Assembly (NCBI GenBank): GCA_963662895.1
Contig: OY759981.1
Location: 1,302,001 to 1,366,000, forward strand
Origin: GWE2-42-39 sp963662895
GTDB taxonomy: Bacteria; Bacteroidota; Bacteroidia; Bacteroidales; Prolixibacteraceae
DNA length: 64,000 nt
Direction: 5' to 3'
Of the stretch, positions 6,970 through 15,649 are shown one piece after another (positions within the stretch are counted from its first letter, which is position 1; each line of letters begins with the position of its first letter). The position numbers were made by a program, and so were the translations under genes. The notes beneath the pieces are model-generated. The model was not told the DNA's origin, did no database searches, and worked only from the letters and a program-made list of their open reading frames with translations.

Positions 6970-9900
6970 ATGAAAAACAACAATCCAACACAAATGCCCT
7001 TTTGCGGCATTTCCCTCTTTATCCTTTTATCAATTATTCCGGTTCTTGCAGTACCTGTTTCCGGCAGCCCTTTGCCCGGGCAAACCGTATCCCGACAGGC
7101 GGATCACCCCGTCAGCGGGACCGTCACCGACGAGACCGGCCAGCCGCTGCCCGGCGTGTCCATTGCCGTGAAAGGCACCGCCACCGGGACTATTACCGGT
7201 GTTGACGGTGAGTATCACCTGACCAGGGTACCGGAGGATGCCACGCTGCTCTTTTCCTTTGTGGGCATGAAAGCACAGGAGATTGCCGTTAACGGCCGCA
7301 GCCGGATCAGTGTTACCCTTGAACAGGAAACCATTGGCCTGGATGAGATCGTGGCGGTGGGCTACGGTACCGCACGGAAAAAGGATGTAACCGGTTCGGT
7401 ATCGTCGGTGTCCGGCAAGCGGTTAGCTGAGACAGCCACGTTCAGCGCGGCAAAGGCCCTGCAGGGAAAAGCGGCAGGCGTGGTGGTACAGCAGACCAAT
7501 GCCAAACCGGGAGAGGACCCTGCCGTAATGATCCGGGGCAACCGGTCCCTGAAAGCAACCAATGCCCCGCTTTATGTCGTGGACGGCATCCCCCTGGTGG
7601 TGGGCCTCAGCGAGATCAGCCAGTCGGATATCGAATCGATCGATATACTGAAAGATGCTTCGGCTACTGCTATTTATGGTTCACGCGGGGCCAATGGCGT
7701 GGTGCTGATCACCACGAAAAAAGGAAAAGCAGGCAAAGTGGTGGTAGAATATAATGCTTATTACGGGTTCGAAAAGGCCGCGAAGAAGATCGATCTTTTT
7801 AACGGGCCGGAATGGACCGGGTTTATCCGGGAGGCTTACCGCACTGCCGGGAAATACCCGGCAGAACCTTCTTACGCGATGGACCTGACCATGATCCCGG
7901 TGGGCCAGGAAAACGATCCCAACGGCATAGCATACAAAATCAAAGAGGCCTATGATGAAGACGGTTCGTGGCATCCTGAACGTCTGCCCTCAACCGACTG
8001 GATGGGTGCTGTCCTGCGTACCGGGCAGATCACCAACCACGAGATCAGTGTGCGCGGAGGTACCGAAAAGCTGAAAGTACTGGCCTCGGCCACTTATTTC
8101 GACGAGCAGGGAATCGTGAAAACACAGGATTATTCGCGTTACTCGGTGCGTGTTAATTTTGACTGGGAGCTTTCGGACATCTTCACCCTGGGGGGTCAGA
8201 CCCAGTTCTCCCATTTCGACCGGAACGACGGGCCCAATGTTTTTGACGGGATAAAAAATCTTTCCCCCCTGGCCAATATTTATGATGAAAACGGCGGACC
8301 GGTCAACCGCCCGGGCAATGACCCGGTGCTGTGGAACCCGGTGCTGAATATCACCGAAGCCAAAGTGAAGTACCGGAAAGAACGCTACCTGGGAAGTTAT
8401 TACCTGGAAGTGAAGCTCCCGTCCGGGTTCCGGTTCCGTTCGAATTTCGGACTGGATACCGGCCCTTATTACGACCAGCGGTTTTACGGTTCCCGGAGTT
8501 CTGACCGGCAGGGCGGAAACCCCCGCGCCGAGAACGGCAGCGATACCCGCACCATGTATACCTGGGAGAACCTGCTGTACTGGAATAAAACACTGAACAG
8601 TCACCGGATAGGGCTAACCCTGCTGCAGTCGGTCCAGCAGGAGAAATATGAGAAGGCCCGCATCACCGTGATGGACCTGCCTTACGAGAGCCAGCGGTGG
8701 TACAACGCGGGCAGCGCCCCGACCATTTCAAGCGTGGAAAGTAAATATACCAGGTGGCAACTGGCTTCCTTCATGGGACGGATCAACTACAGCTGTAAAG
8801 ACCGTTACCTGTTAACGGCCTCTGCCCGGTATGACGGTTCGTCGCGGCTGGCCGAAGGACATAAATGGGTGCTCTTCCCGTCGGCGGCCCTGGCCTGGCG
8901 GATCAGTGAAGAGGGATTTATGCAGGGGACCGGCACACTGGATAACCTGAAGCTCAGGCTGGGGTTCGGGATTACCGGCAATACGGCCATTGATCCCTAT
9001 AAAACGTCAGGAAACCTGGATTATGCGCGCTACAATTTCGGCAGTTCCAACGTGATGGCGTTCTACCAGAATGAGATGCCCAACAGTGACCTTTCCTGGG
9101 AAAAGACCAGGCAGTGGAATGCAGGTATCGATTTCGGTTTTTTCCGTAACCGTATCAACGGGGTGATTGACCTGTACCTGCAAAATACCGATGATTTGCT
9201 GATGGACCGGCAACTGCCCCAGGTCTCGGGCTTCAACAGCGTGGTTTACAATATCGGGAAGACCCGGAACAAGGGCATTGAGATCACGCTGAATACCGAA
9301 ATTATCAGGGCCCGGGATTTGAACTGGAACAGCACCTTTATTTTTGCCCGCAACAAAGAAGAGATCGTCGAGCTTTACGGGGGTAAAAACGACGATACCG
9401 GGAATAAATGGTTTATCGGGGAGCCTCTTTCTGTTTTCTACGATTACAAATTTGCCGGCATCTGGCAGTTGGGCGAAGAAGCCGAAGCCGCCGGGTACGG
9501 GTCGTCGTTCGTCCCGGGGACGATCAAAGTGGAGGATACGCACCCTGACGGCAAAATTACAGCAGAAGACCGGGTCGTGCTTGGTTCTTCCCGTCCTAAA
9601 TTTACAGCGAGCTTTTCCGGTAACCTTCAGTATAAAAATGCCGATCTCAGCTTTTTCCTGAATGCATCATATGGAAATATGCTCAACTTTGACCGGAATA
9701 TGAGTTTTAACGGGCGGTACAACAGCGTGAAGGTCAACTACTGGAAAGTCACCGGATACGATGCCTCCGGGAAACCGGTAGCAAGCAATGGCAGCAATGA
9801 GGCGCCGCGTCCGGATAATGCGGTCGAAAACCCGCCTTACCGGGATGCCATGAATTATTTCAAAGCGTCCTTTCTCCGGTTAAGCAATGCCACGCTGGGC

Positions 9901-10077
9901 TATACCATTCCGCAGACGCTTGTCTCCCGGGCAGGGATCTCCAGGCTGCGCTTCTACCTCTCTGTGCAGAATGTCTTCTGTATTACTGATTTTCCCGGTA
10001 CGGACCCGGAAAGCGGGAAAAACTTCAATGCCCCCATGCCGCGGACTTTCCTGGCCGGCGTCAACCTGGGCCTGTAA
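6970..10077 (+). CDS. SusC/RagA-family TonB-dependent outer-membrane transporter
   Basis: The 1035-residue protein imports glycan fragments or other large ligands across the outer membrane with its SusD partner, driven by TonB. A hydrophobic signal segment lies at about 12-33. The CarboxypepD_reg-like domain follows (VSGTVTDETGQPLPGVSI, about 47-125), then the plug (about 135-245) with the conserved ATAIYGSRGANGVVLITTKK motif near 235, then a long beta-barrel ending in ...LAGVNLGL. There is no STN domain, so unlike the receptor at 52.9 kb it should not signal through an anti-sigma factor, and none is adjacent. Base composition is visibly more GC-rich than the other receptors. SusD starts 40 bases downstream. 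The substrate is unknown. Confidence 0.95.
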   Translation: MKNNNPTQMPFCGISLFILLSIIPVLAVPVSGSPLPGQTVSRQADHPVSGTVTDETGQPLPGVSIAVKGTATGTITGVDGEYHLTRVPEDATLLFSFVGMKAQEIAVNGRSRISVTLEQETIGLDEIVAVGYGTARKKDVTGSVSSVSGKRLAETATFSAAKALQGKAAGVVVQQTNAKPGEDPAVMIRGNRSLKATNAPLYVVDGIPLVVGLSEISQSDIESIDILKDASATAIYGSRGANGVVLITTKKGKAGKVVVEYNAYYGFEKAAKKIDLFNGPEWTGFIREAYRTAGKYPAEPSYAMDLTMIPVGQENDPNGIAYKIKEAYDEDGSWHPERLPSTDWMGAVLRTGQITNHEISVRGGTEKLKVLASATYFDEQGIVKTQDYSRYSVRVNFDWELSDIFTLGGQTQFSHFDRNDGPNVFDGIKNLSPLANIYDENGGPVNRPGNDPVLWNPVLNITEAKVKYRKERYLGSYYLEVKLPSGFRFRSNFGLDTGPYYDQRFYGSRSSDRQGGNPRAENGSDTRTMYTWENLLYWNKTLNSHRIGLTLLQSVQQEKYEKARITVMDLPYESQRWYNAGSAPTISSVESKYTRWQLASFMGRINYSCKDRYLLTASARYDGSSRLAEGHKWVLFPSAALAWRISEEGFMQGTGTLDNLKLRLGFGITGNTAIDPYKTSGNLDYARYNFGSSNVMAFYQNEMPNSDLSWEKTRQWNAGIDFGFFRNRINGVIDLYLQNTDDLLMDRQLPQVSGFNSVVYNIGKTRNKGIEITLNTEIIRARDLNWNSTFIFARNKEEIVELYGGKNDDTGNKWFIGEPLSVFYDYKFAGIWQLGEEAEAAGYGSSFVPGTIKVEDTHPDGKITAEDRVVLGSSRPKFTASFSGNLQYKNADLSFFLNASYGNMLNFDRNMSFNGRYNSVKVNYWKVTGYDASGKPVASNGSNEAPRPDNAVENPPYRDAMNYFKASFLRLSNATLGYTIPQTLVSRAGISRLRFYLSVQNVFCITDFPGTDPESGKNFNAPMPRTFLAGVNLGL

Positions 10078-10117
10078 AAAATGACTGGTTATTAAATGAT
10101 TAATTATCAAAACGAAA

Positions 10118-12085
10118 ATGAAAAAAACAGTTTATTTATCCATATTCCTTTTTTTACTGGCATCAACGGCCTGTAAAAATTTCCTGGAAGAAAAACAATA
10201 TACCGATGTGAGCTACGGTTACCTTAAAACAAAAACAGGCATGGAGTCGGCTGTTGCCGGGGTCTACCAGGTAATGCGCTGGTACTGCGGTTCGTATAAC
10301 CAAAGCTCTAACAGCACGGTTGGCGGCAATATGGAGGCTTACTACGTGCTGAGTGAATACGGGACCGATTTTACCTGGGAAGGCTCGGACGGCGGTAACA
10401 AAGACCCGTTTAACAAATATATGTCTTCGCTGAACCCGGGACAGGATGTGATCAACAAGTTCTGGAACAACAACTATAAAGGCATCACCCGGGCCAACAC
10501 GGCCCTGATGTACATGCCCGGAGTGACGGATATGGCGGAGGATGAAAAGAGTGAGCGGGTTGCCGGGCTGAAATTCCTGCGGGCCTATTTTTATTTTGAC
10601 CTGGTACAGCATTACGGGGCGCTGCCACTGGTCACCGAAGGAAATGTTTCGCAGGTGGTCACCGGTTTTGAAAGGGCTCCCGTGGCTGCTGTCTATAAAC
10701 AGGTGATCAGTGACCTTAAAGCGGCGTATGATGTTTTGCCGGATGTATGGCAGCAGGCCGAAAGGGGACGGGCCACCAAATGGGCCGCAGGGCACCTGCT
10801 GGCCAGGGTGTACCTGGCCCGGATCAGTGCTGAGGCCGATATCCGGGGCGGAAAGCAAACGGATCTGGACAGCGCTGCTTATTATGCCGGACAGGTGATC
10901 GAATCAGGAAAATTCTCCCTGGAACCCGATTTTGCCGGTGTCTTTGAGCAGAATAACCAAAAGACGACCAGAGAGATCATCTGGGATGTGGAATATACCG
11001 GTGATGCCTTGTTTAACGGTGCGGGAAGCTCGGGCAGTGACGGGGGCAACCAGCTTCACCTGTACTGGGTGGAGCAGTACGACATCAAACCGGGAATGGT
11101 CCGCGATATTGAAAACGGCCGTCCCTGGAAACGGCTGCGGATCAACCCGGAGGCCCTTGAACGGCTGTGGGACCGGAAAGCAGACTCAAGGGTGTATAAA
11201 ACCTTTCAACGGACTTACTGCTGCAACAGTCCGGGCACTGCCCCGGTATGGGAACCGGCCTATTATTATATTGACCCGGTAACCAATGAAGAAGATAAAA
11301 ATGACGTGATCTATACCCCTCCGGCCGGACTGGTCGGGAAACCGAAATTTCAGGGCGGGGACACGGCTATCTACCTGTCGCCAAAATATTACGGGGCGCT
11401 GGAGTATTATTCTGCAACCCGGCCCAGACAGGGGCTGGTGAATGAAGCCGGTTACCGTCAGATGCTGACCGATATCGCCAAAGCGCCTTACCTGCTGACA
11501 CCGGTGGACAAATATGATGTCAACAATTTCCCGACCATGTTAAAATGGCTGGACAAACAGCGTCCCGACATCAATTACCAGGCCGGTTCGCGTAATTTTC
11601 ACCGGATGCGCCTTGCCGAGACGTATTTGATTGCCGGTGAAGCATACGGGAGGAAAGGCGACTGGCCCAATGCCCTGAAATATATCAACGAAGTGCGTAA
11701 ACGTGCGGCCTATGCCGCAGGCGAGCAAAAACCGCCCGAGGTATACCGGATCGACGGAGGCGAAAACAATACCGTTTCGACGGTCAGTAATATGATGGTT
11801 AGCGAAGCAGATGTCCATGGTCCTGAATTTCCCTCAGGCGATGGCTTTGACCCTTTTGTTGACTGGATGCTCGAAGAACGGGCCCGTGAGCTGTACGGGG
11901 AGCTGAACCGCTGGGAAGACCTGGCCCGCACAGGGACACTGGTCGCCCGGGTGAGATTATACAACCCGGACGGGGCAGGGAACATTCAGGATTATCATAA
12001 GCTGAGACCTGTCCCGAATACTTATATTGACCGCCTGTCGCCACAGCCGGCTGTTGATGATGTTCAGAACCCGGGCTATTACTAA
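10118..12085 (+). CDS. SusD/RagB-family surface lipoprotein
   Basis: The 655-residue protein caps the SusC barrel at 6970-10077 and binds its ligand at the cell surface. The signal peptide ends in the lipobox LASTAC, with lipid attachment at Cys19. SusD-like N-terminal TPR helices follow (NKFWNNNYKGITRANTALMY, then LKFLRAYFYFDLVQHYGALP). The C-terminal part carries the family's signature EERARELYGELNRWEDLART, and the protein ends NPGYY, close to the usual QNPGY ending. It is longer than many SusD proteins. No glycosidase follows; a strong terminator ends the unit, so this pair is an orphan or serves a remote locus. Confidence 0.95.
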   Translation: MKKTVYLSIFLFLLASTACKNFLEEKQYTDVSYGYLKTKTGMESAVAGVYQVMRWYCGSYNQSSNSTVGGNMEAYYVLSEYGTDFTWEGSDGGNKDPFNKYMSSLNPGQDVINKFWNNNYKGITRANTALMYMPGVTDMAEDEKSERVAGLKFLRAYFYFDLVQHYGALPLVTEGNVSQVVTGFERAPVAAVYKQVISDLKAAYDVLPDVWQQAERGRATKWAAGHLLARVYLARISAEADIRGGKQTDLDSAAYYAGQVIESGKFSLEPDFAGVFEQNNQKTTREIIWDVEYTGDALFNGAGSSGSDGGNQLHLYWVEQYDIKPGMVRDIENGRPWKRLRINPEALERLWDRKADSRVYKTFQRTYCCNSPGTAPVWEPAYYYIDPVTNEEDKNDVIYTPPAGLVGKPKFQGGDTAIYLSPKYYGALEYYSATRPRQGLVNEAGYRQMLTDIAKAPYLLTPVDKYDVNNFPTMLKWLDKQRPDINYQAGSRNFHRMRLAETYLIAGEAYGRKGDWPNALKYINEVRKRAAYAAGEQKPPEVYRIDGGENNTVSTVSNMMVSEADVHGPEFPSGDGFDPFVDWMLEERARELYGELNRWEDLARTGTLVARVRLYNPDGAGNIQDYHKLRPVPNTYIDRLSPQPAVDDVQNPGYY

Positions 12086-12093
12086 CGCACCGG

Positions 12094-12136
12094 AAAGGAT
12101 CCGGCCTTTCAAAAAAGGCCGGGTCCTTTTTTTTTA
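12094..12136 (+). terminator. Rho-independent terminator of the SusCD unit
   Basis: AAAGGATCCGGCCTTT pairs with AAAGGCCGGGTCCTTT (one wobble) around a short A-rich loop and runs into nine T residues, directly after the SusD stop. Confidence 0.85.
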
Positions 12137-12148
12137 CGATTAAAGATT

Positions 12149-12445
12149 TTAGGGGGAAGGTTCAATGAGAAGACGCAAAAAAGATTGAGAACTGCGAAAT
12201 ACAAAAAAATGAGAAGAGCTGGAAATGAGAAAGGAAGGGGGGCAAATCCCGAAGGGATGATATTTTAATAACCCGGGGTAAGTGAGGCACGAACGTAACC
12301 CCGGGGTGAATGCAACCGGAACACCCCCGGCCACGGTAGTTCGCCCAAAAAAGCAGAGCAGTTCTATGGCCGGAAATAACGAAATGCTGAAAAAAGAGAT
12401 GTTTCGTTTTTGCTTCATATATAAATTTCTGCAAAAATCTATCAT
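12149..12445 (-). repeat. Dispersed repeat, diverged copy related to 33.8-35.7 kb
   Basis: Read on the minus strand this stretch matches the repeat cores at 33.86, 34.72 and 35.6 kb: the order 'gaagcaaa..cgaaacatc', 'ttttttcagcatttcgt', 'atttccggccata.aactgc' and then 'gaactaccgtggccgggg' is shared with 35580-35730. An open frame of 98 codons crosses it, but equivalent frames in the other copies are broken or shifted, so I regard it as non-coding. It lies just after the SusD terminator. Confidence 0.65.
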
Positions 12446-12514
12446 TGGAATTTAATCTTTGAAATATTTAGTCTTTGGCAAATGGGTGTTGGTGTTTGGA
12501 TTTGCAGGGACAAG

Positions 12515-12570
12515 ACCCTCTCCCTCCGGCAAGCCGGAGTACTCCCCCTTGACAAGGGGAGAATTGGGGC
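12515..12570. repeat. Two short palindromes of REP type
   Basis: CTCCGGC-AA-GCCGGAG (12524-12539) and CCCCTT-GAC-AAGGGG (12545-12559) stand side by side in non-coding sequence. Both are GC-rich hairpins of the kind scattered through Bacteroidota spacers. Confidence 0.55.
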
Positions 12571-12678
12571 CGGTGCAGAAGTAAAAGGCAAGGTGTAAAA
12601 AGCTGAAATCAACTGTCCTTTCAGGACGTTTTTGTTTCCGTTAGTCTTCATTCCCCAGGCAGACAATAAACATGGGAC

Positions 12679-12722
12679 AGATTGCTTCGTCGTCGTGCCT
12701 CCTCATCGCAATGAACCGACGC
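12679..12722. repeat. Dispersed repeat with AGATTGCTTCGTCGT core
   Basis: The sequence AGATTGCTTCGTCGTCGTGC followed by CTCCTC.TCGCAATGA matches the widespread bacterial intergenic repeat read as CATTGCGAGGAGG...GACGAAGCAATCT. It is non-coding. Confidence 0.5.
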
Positions 12723-12779
12723 CAAAAAGAGGGGGGAGATAATTTAGAATTGAACAGCCCTGCCTGATTGAGCATAAAA

Positions 12780-12811
12780 TTTGCATCTGACGTACTGAAT
12801 CAGTATTTTTG
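12780..12811 (+). promoter_or_regulatory. Bacteroidota housekeeping promoter of the toxin-antitoxin pair
   Basis: TTTG at 12780-12783 and TATTTTTG at 12804-12811 are separated by 20 bases, fitting the TTTG-N19-21-TAnnTTTG consensus. Transcription should begin near 12816-12820, giving a leader of only about 0-15 bases before the antitoxin start. Confidence 0.75.
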
Positions 12812-12821
12812 TACGTAAAAT

Positions 12822-13082
12822 ATGTATGTCATGGATACCAAATTAACATTGAGATTAAATGAAAACGTAATTGAGAGAGCTAAGGCATATGCCCGTAACC
12901 ACAAGATTAGTCTTTCAAAAATGATTGAGTCCTATCTTGATAGCATAACAAAGCAAAAAGAGGGGGAGAAAAAAACTCCAATTACTCCGCTTGTTGAGAG
13001 TTTGAGCGGAGTGATTGATTTACCTGCTGAATTTGACTATAAAAAAGAATATCGTGATTATTTAGCAGAAAAGTATAAATGA
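12822..13082 (+). CDS. Antitoxin of a VapBC-like pair (DUF6364-like)
   Basis: The 86-residue protein (83 if the second ATG at 12831 is used) has a ribbon-helix-helix N-terminus, TKLTLRLNENVIERAKAYAR then HKISLSKMIESYLDSITKQ, and a flexible C-terminal tail (EFDYKKEYRDYLAEKYK) of the kind that wraps the toxin. It should neutralise the PIN toxin and repress its own promoter. The promoter places the transcript start only bases before the first ATG, so 12831 is the likelier start. It overlaps the toxin gene by four bases (ATGA). It lies in a repeat-rich spacer after the GC-rich SusCD unit. Confidence 0.85.
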   Translation: MYVMDTKLTLRLNENVIERAKAYARNHKISLSKMIESYLDSITKQKEGEKKTPITPLVESLSGVIDLPAEFDYKKEYRDYLAEKYK

Positions 13083-13495
13083 GAAGATTTTTTATTGACA
13101 CCAATATTGTGATTGATTTATTATCACGCAGAGAGCCATTTTATGAAGAAGCAGCAAATCTTTTTTCGTTAGCTGATAAAAAATTAATTGAATTGAGTGT
13201 TTCGTCCCTGACAATTGCAAATACAAGTTATGCCTTGCTGAGACAGATGGATTCAAACAAGGCAAAATCCATAATTAGAAAACTCAGATTGATAGTTAAA
13301 ATCTTACCATTAGATGATAAGGTGGTGGGATTGGCATTGAATGATGAGACTATCTCTGACTTTGAGGATGGCCTTCAATATTTTACAGCGATAGAAAACG
13401 AACAGGATTTGATTATAACAAGAAATCTGAAAGATTTTAAAAATTCAAAACTACCTGTTATGACTGCAAAACAACTCCTTGAAACTATTGAGTAA
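13079..13495 (+). CDS. PIN-domain toxin (VapC-like ribonuclease)
   Basis: The 138-residue protein is a single PIN domain, a Mg-dependent RNase fold. Acidic residues expected in the active site are visible: Asp7 in FFIDTNIVIDLL, a Glu in the next helix (YEEAANLF) and Asp residues in ISDFEDGLQYFTAIE (about 95-109), followed by LIITRNLKDF. VapC toxins cut tRNA or rRNA; the target here is unknown. The start overlaps the antitoxin stop, indicating coupled translation. Confidence 0.88.
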   Translation: MRRFFIDTNIVIDLLSRREPFYEEAANLFSLADKKLIELSVSSLTIANTSYALLRQMDSNKAKSIIRKLRLIVKILPLDDKVVGLALNDETISDFEDGLQYFTAIENEQDLIITRNLKDFKNSKLPVMTAKQLLETIE

Positions 13496-13531
13496 GGCTT
13501 GTTGCCAAATATTTGTATAAACCATGATAAT

Positions 13532-14761
13532 ATGAAATTCGAACAATACCCGGTTTCCCCGGAGATAAAAAAAAGTCTTTCGAAGTTGGGGTTTAACCGT
13601 CCGACCGATATTCAGTATAAATCTATTCCCCCTGTACTGAAAGGGGAAGATGTGTTGGCTATTGCACAAACCGGGACCGGCAAAACGGCTGCTTTTGCTA
13701 TTCCGGTAATCCATTTACTGGATGAACGAAAAATGACCAGACGTTCCGATGGGATCAAATGCCTGGTGATGGTACCTACCCGCGAACTGGCGTTGCAAAT
13801 AACCGATGTCTTTAACCAAATAGGGCAGTACACCCGGGTAAAAACATTTTGTGTATTTGGCGGGGTGGAGCAGGGACCGCAAATTGCCAAACTCGAAAAA
13901 GGGATCGATATTTTGGTGGCCACTCCCGGGCGTATGTTCGATTTGGTCAGTCAGGGGTATATTAATTTCAGGCGGATTGAAATTCTTATTTTGGATGAGG
14001 CCGACCATATGCTCGACCTGGGCTTTATAAAAGATATTCGCGATTTGTTGAGGTTTCTTCCCGGAAAACGGCAAACTCTGTTTTTCTCTGCGACCATTGA
14101 TGAGAAAATTAAAAAACTGGCTTATTCGCTTACAAGGAAACCTATCCGGATTCAGATTTCTCCCAAAAATCCGGTTGCGAAAAATGTAGATCATTCGGTC
14201 GCATTTATAGAAATGGATGACAAGCGTTTTTTTCTTGAAAGGCTGGCTGAAGAAAATCCTGACAAAAAAGTGTTGGTTTTTGTGCGTACTAAAGTCCGGG
14301 CCGAACGGGTTAAAAAGGCGATGGAACGGGTAGGAATAGAAAGCGGGACCATTCACGGGGACAAGGACCAGGGTGACCGGTTCGACATACTGGAACGTTT
14401 TAAAAAGGGGGAAATAAAAATGCTGATCGCCACTGATGTCAGTGCCCGTGGGATCGATATCCCGGGAGTAAATTTCGTAGTAAATTATGATTTACCGGAA
14501 CAGGCAGAAAATTATGTGCACCGGGTTGGCCGGACTGGGAGGGGCAACGAACGGGGCAATGCCGTTTCGTTTTGCAGTGAGGAAGAAAAAGGAGTACTGG
14601 CAGAAATAGAAATGTATCTTGGAAAAGAAATCGAAGTACTGGAGATCAAAAAAGATGATTACCGGAAAACACTTGATTTTACAAAAGATCATAACAATGA
14701 CTGGCGGGCGTTGCTGAAAGATGATGATGATTTTCAGAAGAAAAAACGGAAAAAGAAATAA
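13532..14761 (+). CDS. DEAD-box ATP-dependent RNA helicase (RhlE-like)
   Basis: From ATG 13532 the protein has 409 residues; an upstream in-frame TTG at 13499 is unlikely because it lies only three bases after the toxin stop. All helicase motifs are present in order: Q motif (GFNRPTDIQ), motif I AQTGTGKT, Ia PTRELALQ, Ib TPGRM, motif II DEAD at 155-158, III SAT, then in the second RecA domain IV VLVFVRT, V ATDVSARGIDIP and VI HRVGRTGR. A Lys-rich C-terminal tail (KKKRKKK) may bind RNA. Likely roles are ribosome assembly or RNA turnover. The size and tail resemble RhlE; exact orthology is not claimed. Confidence 0.92.
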   Translation: MKFEQYPVSPEIKKSLSKLGFNRPTDIQYKSIPPVLKGEDVLAIAQTGTGKTAAFAIPVIHLLDERKMTRRSDGIKCLVMVPTRELALQITDVFNQIGQYTRVKTFCVFGGVEQGPQIAKLEKGIDILVATPGRMFDLVSQGYINFRRIEILILDEADHMLDLGFIKDIRDLLRFLPGKRQTLFFSATIDEKIKKLAYSLTRKPIRIQISPKNPVAKNVDHSVAFIEMDDKRFFLERLAEENPDKKVLVFVRTKVRAERVKKAMERVGIESGTIHGDKDQGDRFDILERFKKGEIKMLIATDVSARGIDIPGVNFVVNYDLPEQAENYVHRVGRTGRGNERGNAVSFCSEEEKGVLAEIEMYLGKEIEVLEIKKDDYRKTLDFTKDHNNDWRALLKDDDDFQKKKRKKK

Positions 14762-14901
14762 CCAAATTTCTATCTTTTGTTCCTTTTGAATTTAAAAAAT
14801 TCGGTATCTTTTTTCGAGGTAATAAAAGAATTTGGTGAAGATTAGAAAGAAGGGATCAAATTAGCTAATTTTAACTTTTTATCATACATAATGTACAAAA
14901 T

Positions 14902-15645
14902 ATGAAAACCGGATTGATTGGCGCTATGCCCGAAGAAATATTATTGCTGAAAAAGGAAATTGAAGAATTGAATATAGAGAAAGTAGGCCCCCGTGATTTT
15001 TATTCAGGAAAAATAAATGGGAAAGAAGTTGTGATGTGTTCTTCAGGATGGGGAAAGGTAGCCGCTGCTTCGACAGCTACCAGCCTGATTAATTTGTTCC
15101 GGGTTGATTGCCTTTTATTCATAGGTTTAGCTGGTTCGCTTGACCCTCAACTGGAGATTGGTGATATTGTAATTGCAGATTCATTGGTTCAACATGATGT
15201 TGATCTGTCGTTACTGACAGAATTCGGAGAAGTAAAAAGTCCTTTTTGGACCGACTTTGAGTTTGGCGTGGCTCCGGGTATCCTCCAAAAAGCAGAAAAG
15301 ACGGTGAAGCAGTTTGTTCTAAACCTGAATAATAATGAATATGCTCATATTGAAGGGAAGTACCATCCCAAAATTTATACAGGGACTGTAGGTACCGGTG
15401 ACCAGTTCATTGCTTCTGCAGAGGGGAAAGACCTCATCCGCAAAAAATTCCCGGAAATACTTTGTACCGAAATGGAAGGGGCCGCCATTGCCCAGATTGC
15501 TGCCGATTACGACATTCCCTGCTCTGCAATTCGCATCATATCGGATAAGGCCGACGAAAAAGCCAATGAATTGTTTGTGAAATTCCTGCTTGGAAATATC
15601 AGCCATATCTCGGCTGAGATTACTAAACTTTTCTTTTGGACTTAG
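14902..15645 (+). CDS. mtnN: 5'-methylthioadenosine/S-adenosylhomocysteine nucleosidase
   Basis: The 247-residue cytosolic enzyme cleaves adenine from MTA, SAH and 5'-deoxyadenosine in methionine salvage and the activated methyl cycle. The PNP/MTAN fold shows in GLIGAMPEEILLL (general acid region, Glu12), GWGKVAAASTATSLI, the GLAGSL phosphate/ribose loop, EMEGAAIAQ (Glu192, ribose contact) and IISDKADE (Asp215, adenine N7 protonation). The insertion between the core strands makes it slightly longer than the E. coli enzyme (232 residues). It stands alone, converging on the kinase gene four bases away. Confidence 0.92.
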   Translation: MKTGLIGAMPEEILLLKKEIEELNIEKVGPRDFYSGKINGKEVVMCSSGWGKVAAASTATSLINLFRVDCLLFIGLAGSLDPQLEIGDIVIADSLVQHDVDLSLLTEFGEVKSPFWTDFEFGVAPGILQKAEKTVKQFVLNLNNNEYAHIEGKYHPKIYTGTVGTGDQFIASAEGKDLIRKKFPEILCTEMEGAAIAQIAADYDIPCSAIRIISDKADEKANELFVKFLLGNISHISAEITKLFFWT

Positions 15646-15649
15646 TACT

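Noticed and set aside
7990..8604. 204-codon minus-strand frame inside susC, and similar long antisense frames in the GC-rich susCD genes
   Set aside because: High GC3 of the sense gene removes stop codons on the other strand; the products show no domain and fully overlap a certain gene.
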